Source: Chelonoidis abingdonii
Taxonomy: Eukaryota > Chordata > Testudines > Testudinidae
Reading direction: 5' to 3'
Assembly: GCF_003597395.2 (NCBI RefSeq)
Contig: NC_133770.1
Location: 208,497,219 to 208,561,218 of the forward strand
DNA length: 64,000 nt
In this document: positions 51,481 through 54,400 of the stretch, in pieces
Layout of the letters: the number at the start of each line of letters is the position of its first letter
Position numbering within the stretch: the first letter of the stretch is position 1
Notes under the pieces: model-generated
What the model was told of the DNA's origin: nothing
Seen by the model: only the letters and a program-made list of their open reading frames with translations
Database searches by the model: none
Position numbers and translations under genes: made by a program

Positions 51481-54400
51481 CACACACGCACACACTCCAT
51501 CCTGGCAACTGAAGCAGGCCAGGTCACATCTTAGTTTTGGTACCTACTCTTTTTTATAGTCATATTAAGTCAAGTTTTGATTCAGCCAGTTTTCAAGTCT
51601 GTGTCAAACAGTCAAGACTTTACTATATATGTGTATATTAAAAAGAGGTGTAGGGCTTAATTTAAAAACCTCTTAAATGCGCAACTTATTTACACAGGGT
51701 ATACTCTGTGATTTTAGTCCTTCTGTATTTTTATCTAAACTTTTATTTTAATTGGATGCTTACTTTCTTGTTTTCTTCCTCCCATCCTCATTTCCAGGGA
51801 GCACCAGTACACGAAACAGCAGTCAGAGAGGAAGCAGTGTATTAAGCATTAAGCAAAAATCTAGAAAAGAGCTTCTTATGGAAAAGTTTCGAGAGCAAAT
51901 GGTCAAAGCAAAGGCATTTACAATTAAAAAGTGAGCAAATTTTCTCTAGGGGATTGGGGGCGTGGATAGGGGAAACATAAAATTGAAAGTGAAATAACTT
52001 TTTAAGTAACTAAAAATATGCTATTCTTAGTAAAAATAAGTTATAAAGGTATAAATGTATCAGCAGACTGGATGATTCAGTAGATTGGTGATAGATCCTT
52101 TCATGCTAGGTCACCAGTTCACATCTAATCAAAACAACAGTGGCTTCAAAGTCCATTTGAAGGCTAATTGTTGTCCTGTGTGAATGAGCTGGTAGACTAA
52201 GTGAGTTTCCTAATGGTCAAGTGTTTGCAGAACATTACAAAAACGGTCAACACAACAGGTAATAACTGGTTTCTGTAAAGCACCGTGGACCCCAAAAGTG
52301 AAGTTTATAATTAAGCAAATTAATAATATCAGCCCCTTCCTTTTGGAAGCTTAGGAACTTGAGTTCAAGGTACTTGTCTTAAATCAGATTGTGGTGTATG
52401 TTGTTTCAGGACTCTTCAAATATATGTGCCCATCAGACAGTTTTTCTACAATCTCATTCACCCGGAATACAGTGCTGTGACTGATGTTTATGTGCTGATG
52501 TTCCTCGCAGATACTGTGGACTTCATCATCATTGTGTTTGGCTTTTGGGCTTTTGGGGTATGTTATGAGAGGCTTGTTTTGTAAATCCTCTTTCAGAATC
52601 TTGGCCACAATTGTGAAATACCATGTAGAATTCGTTATCCCGAAGTTATTGTAATGTTTTCCTTCCCAGAAACATTCTGCTGCAGCAGATATCACCTCTT
52701 CATTATCAGAAGACCAGGTACCAGAGGCATTCCTGGTGATGGTGCTCATTCAGTTTGGGACCATGGTGGTAGACCGAGCACTGTACCTCAGAAAGACTGT
52801 CATGGGAAAAGTCATCTTCCAGGTCATTCTTGTTTTTGGGATACACTTTTGGATGTTCTTTATCTTGCCTGGAGTAACTGAAAGGTAAACCCATTAAAAA
52901 TAAAGCATAAGAGTTGAATAACATCATTTTCAAGTTTATTTCTAATTTAATTTGAGTGAATTACAGCTAAAGACTGAATCACAAACAGTTTTTTCCTTGA
53001 TCTCATTACTAAATGGATTGTTTAAGTACCTTTTCAGAATAATTAGTGCTGCAGATATGGAACTGCTTAAATGGGGAAAGATTGAACTATATAAAACAAT
53101 ACTGAATTAGAACTGCCTTTAGGGCAATAGTTTTGTAGTTAATGTATCATGAAGATCTGGACACAGAGTACTAAATTCAATTTTGAGTTTAAGGAGTCAG
53201 AGCTGATATAATGCAAACTCTTGGGCCATCCCTGCTTTAATAAACGCTTCCTAACAACCTTCTGTTTCCTGTAATAGCTCTATTTTCCACCCCACTAGGG
53301 TGACCAGATAGCAAGTGTGAAAAATCGGGACGGGGGTGGGGGGTAATAAGAGCCTATATAAGAAAAAGACCCAAAAATCGGGACTGTCCCTATAAAATCA
53401 GGACATCTGGTCACCCTCCACCCCCACCCCCACCCTCAACATTAAATATACAGCCTTATTAAAGCTATCAGACAGCTGTTGATTATTAGGTCATAATTTG
53501 TCCTGGCAACTAATGAAAAAGTGCAAACTTAAAATTCCAAAAGAGTTGTATTGTACCTTGCAAATAGTGATATAATAGTTTACTGAGGGAAAAAAATGGT
53601 TCATTACATATGAAGAATACAAATTAATTAGAAAAGACAAAAAAAACCTCCTTTGCACTTAAAAATTGTCCTTGAATATATTTACTATTGCACTCAGAAA
53701 AATATAATAATTACAGCCATGCTTGAATAAAACTGCTATTCTCCCAGTGATCTTCTACCTCAGAAGTTACAGAGCACTGAAAAGGAAGAGAAGAACCAAG
53801 TTTGGGACAGTCAGTTTACTTTGTTTAAAAGAAAAGGCAACAAAATCCCTCTTGAGCTTTACTCTGCCTTCAAGAAATATGTACCTCATAATCTTGATCT
53901 TGAATTTGCATTTGAAATCTGTCCAGGACAATTTAAATCAAACTGATCTCTATGAACCCATGAAAGTTCCTTATCTACAATAGTTTTCCAAAGCAACTCA
54001 GTGAAAACATTGGGTCATATCTTGTTCCCCAAACACTGTGCTTGGTGAGGAGTTCACAGCATTTTGCTGAGTTGTAATCATGCTTAAGCACATTCCAAAA
54101 GGGACCACTCCACTTCTGAGATGCCCACATCAACAGCTCCATCCCAGTTGACTGAACAGTTTACGTGATCTAAATCAGCATCTCTGGTAATTGAGGAACT
54201 GAGGTGGATCCCTTCAGTGTCTCTCACACACATTCCAGGGACCCTGATCCCTGTCTCTGACCCTTATCATCACTAGAGGTACAGTAATACTTGCAGGCTC
54301 TACTGGGAGAGAAGCAAGACCAGAAATCCACAGTGTTGCTTGTAAAAAGATGAGTAACTCATCTGCATGTGTACCCCATCCATCCTGCTGCAGCTTCACA

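Noticed and set aside
52005..52669. Possible extra exon in the short introns around w19
   Set aside because: Phases of w18, w19 and w20 join perfectly and the 112-base intron has no open frame with splice borders.
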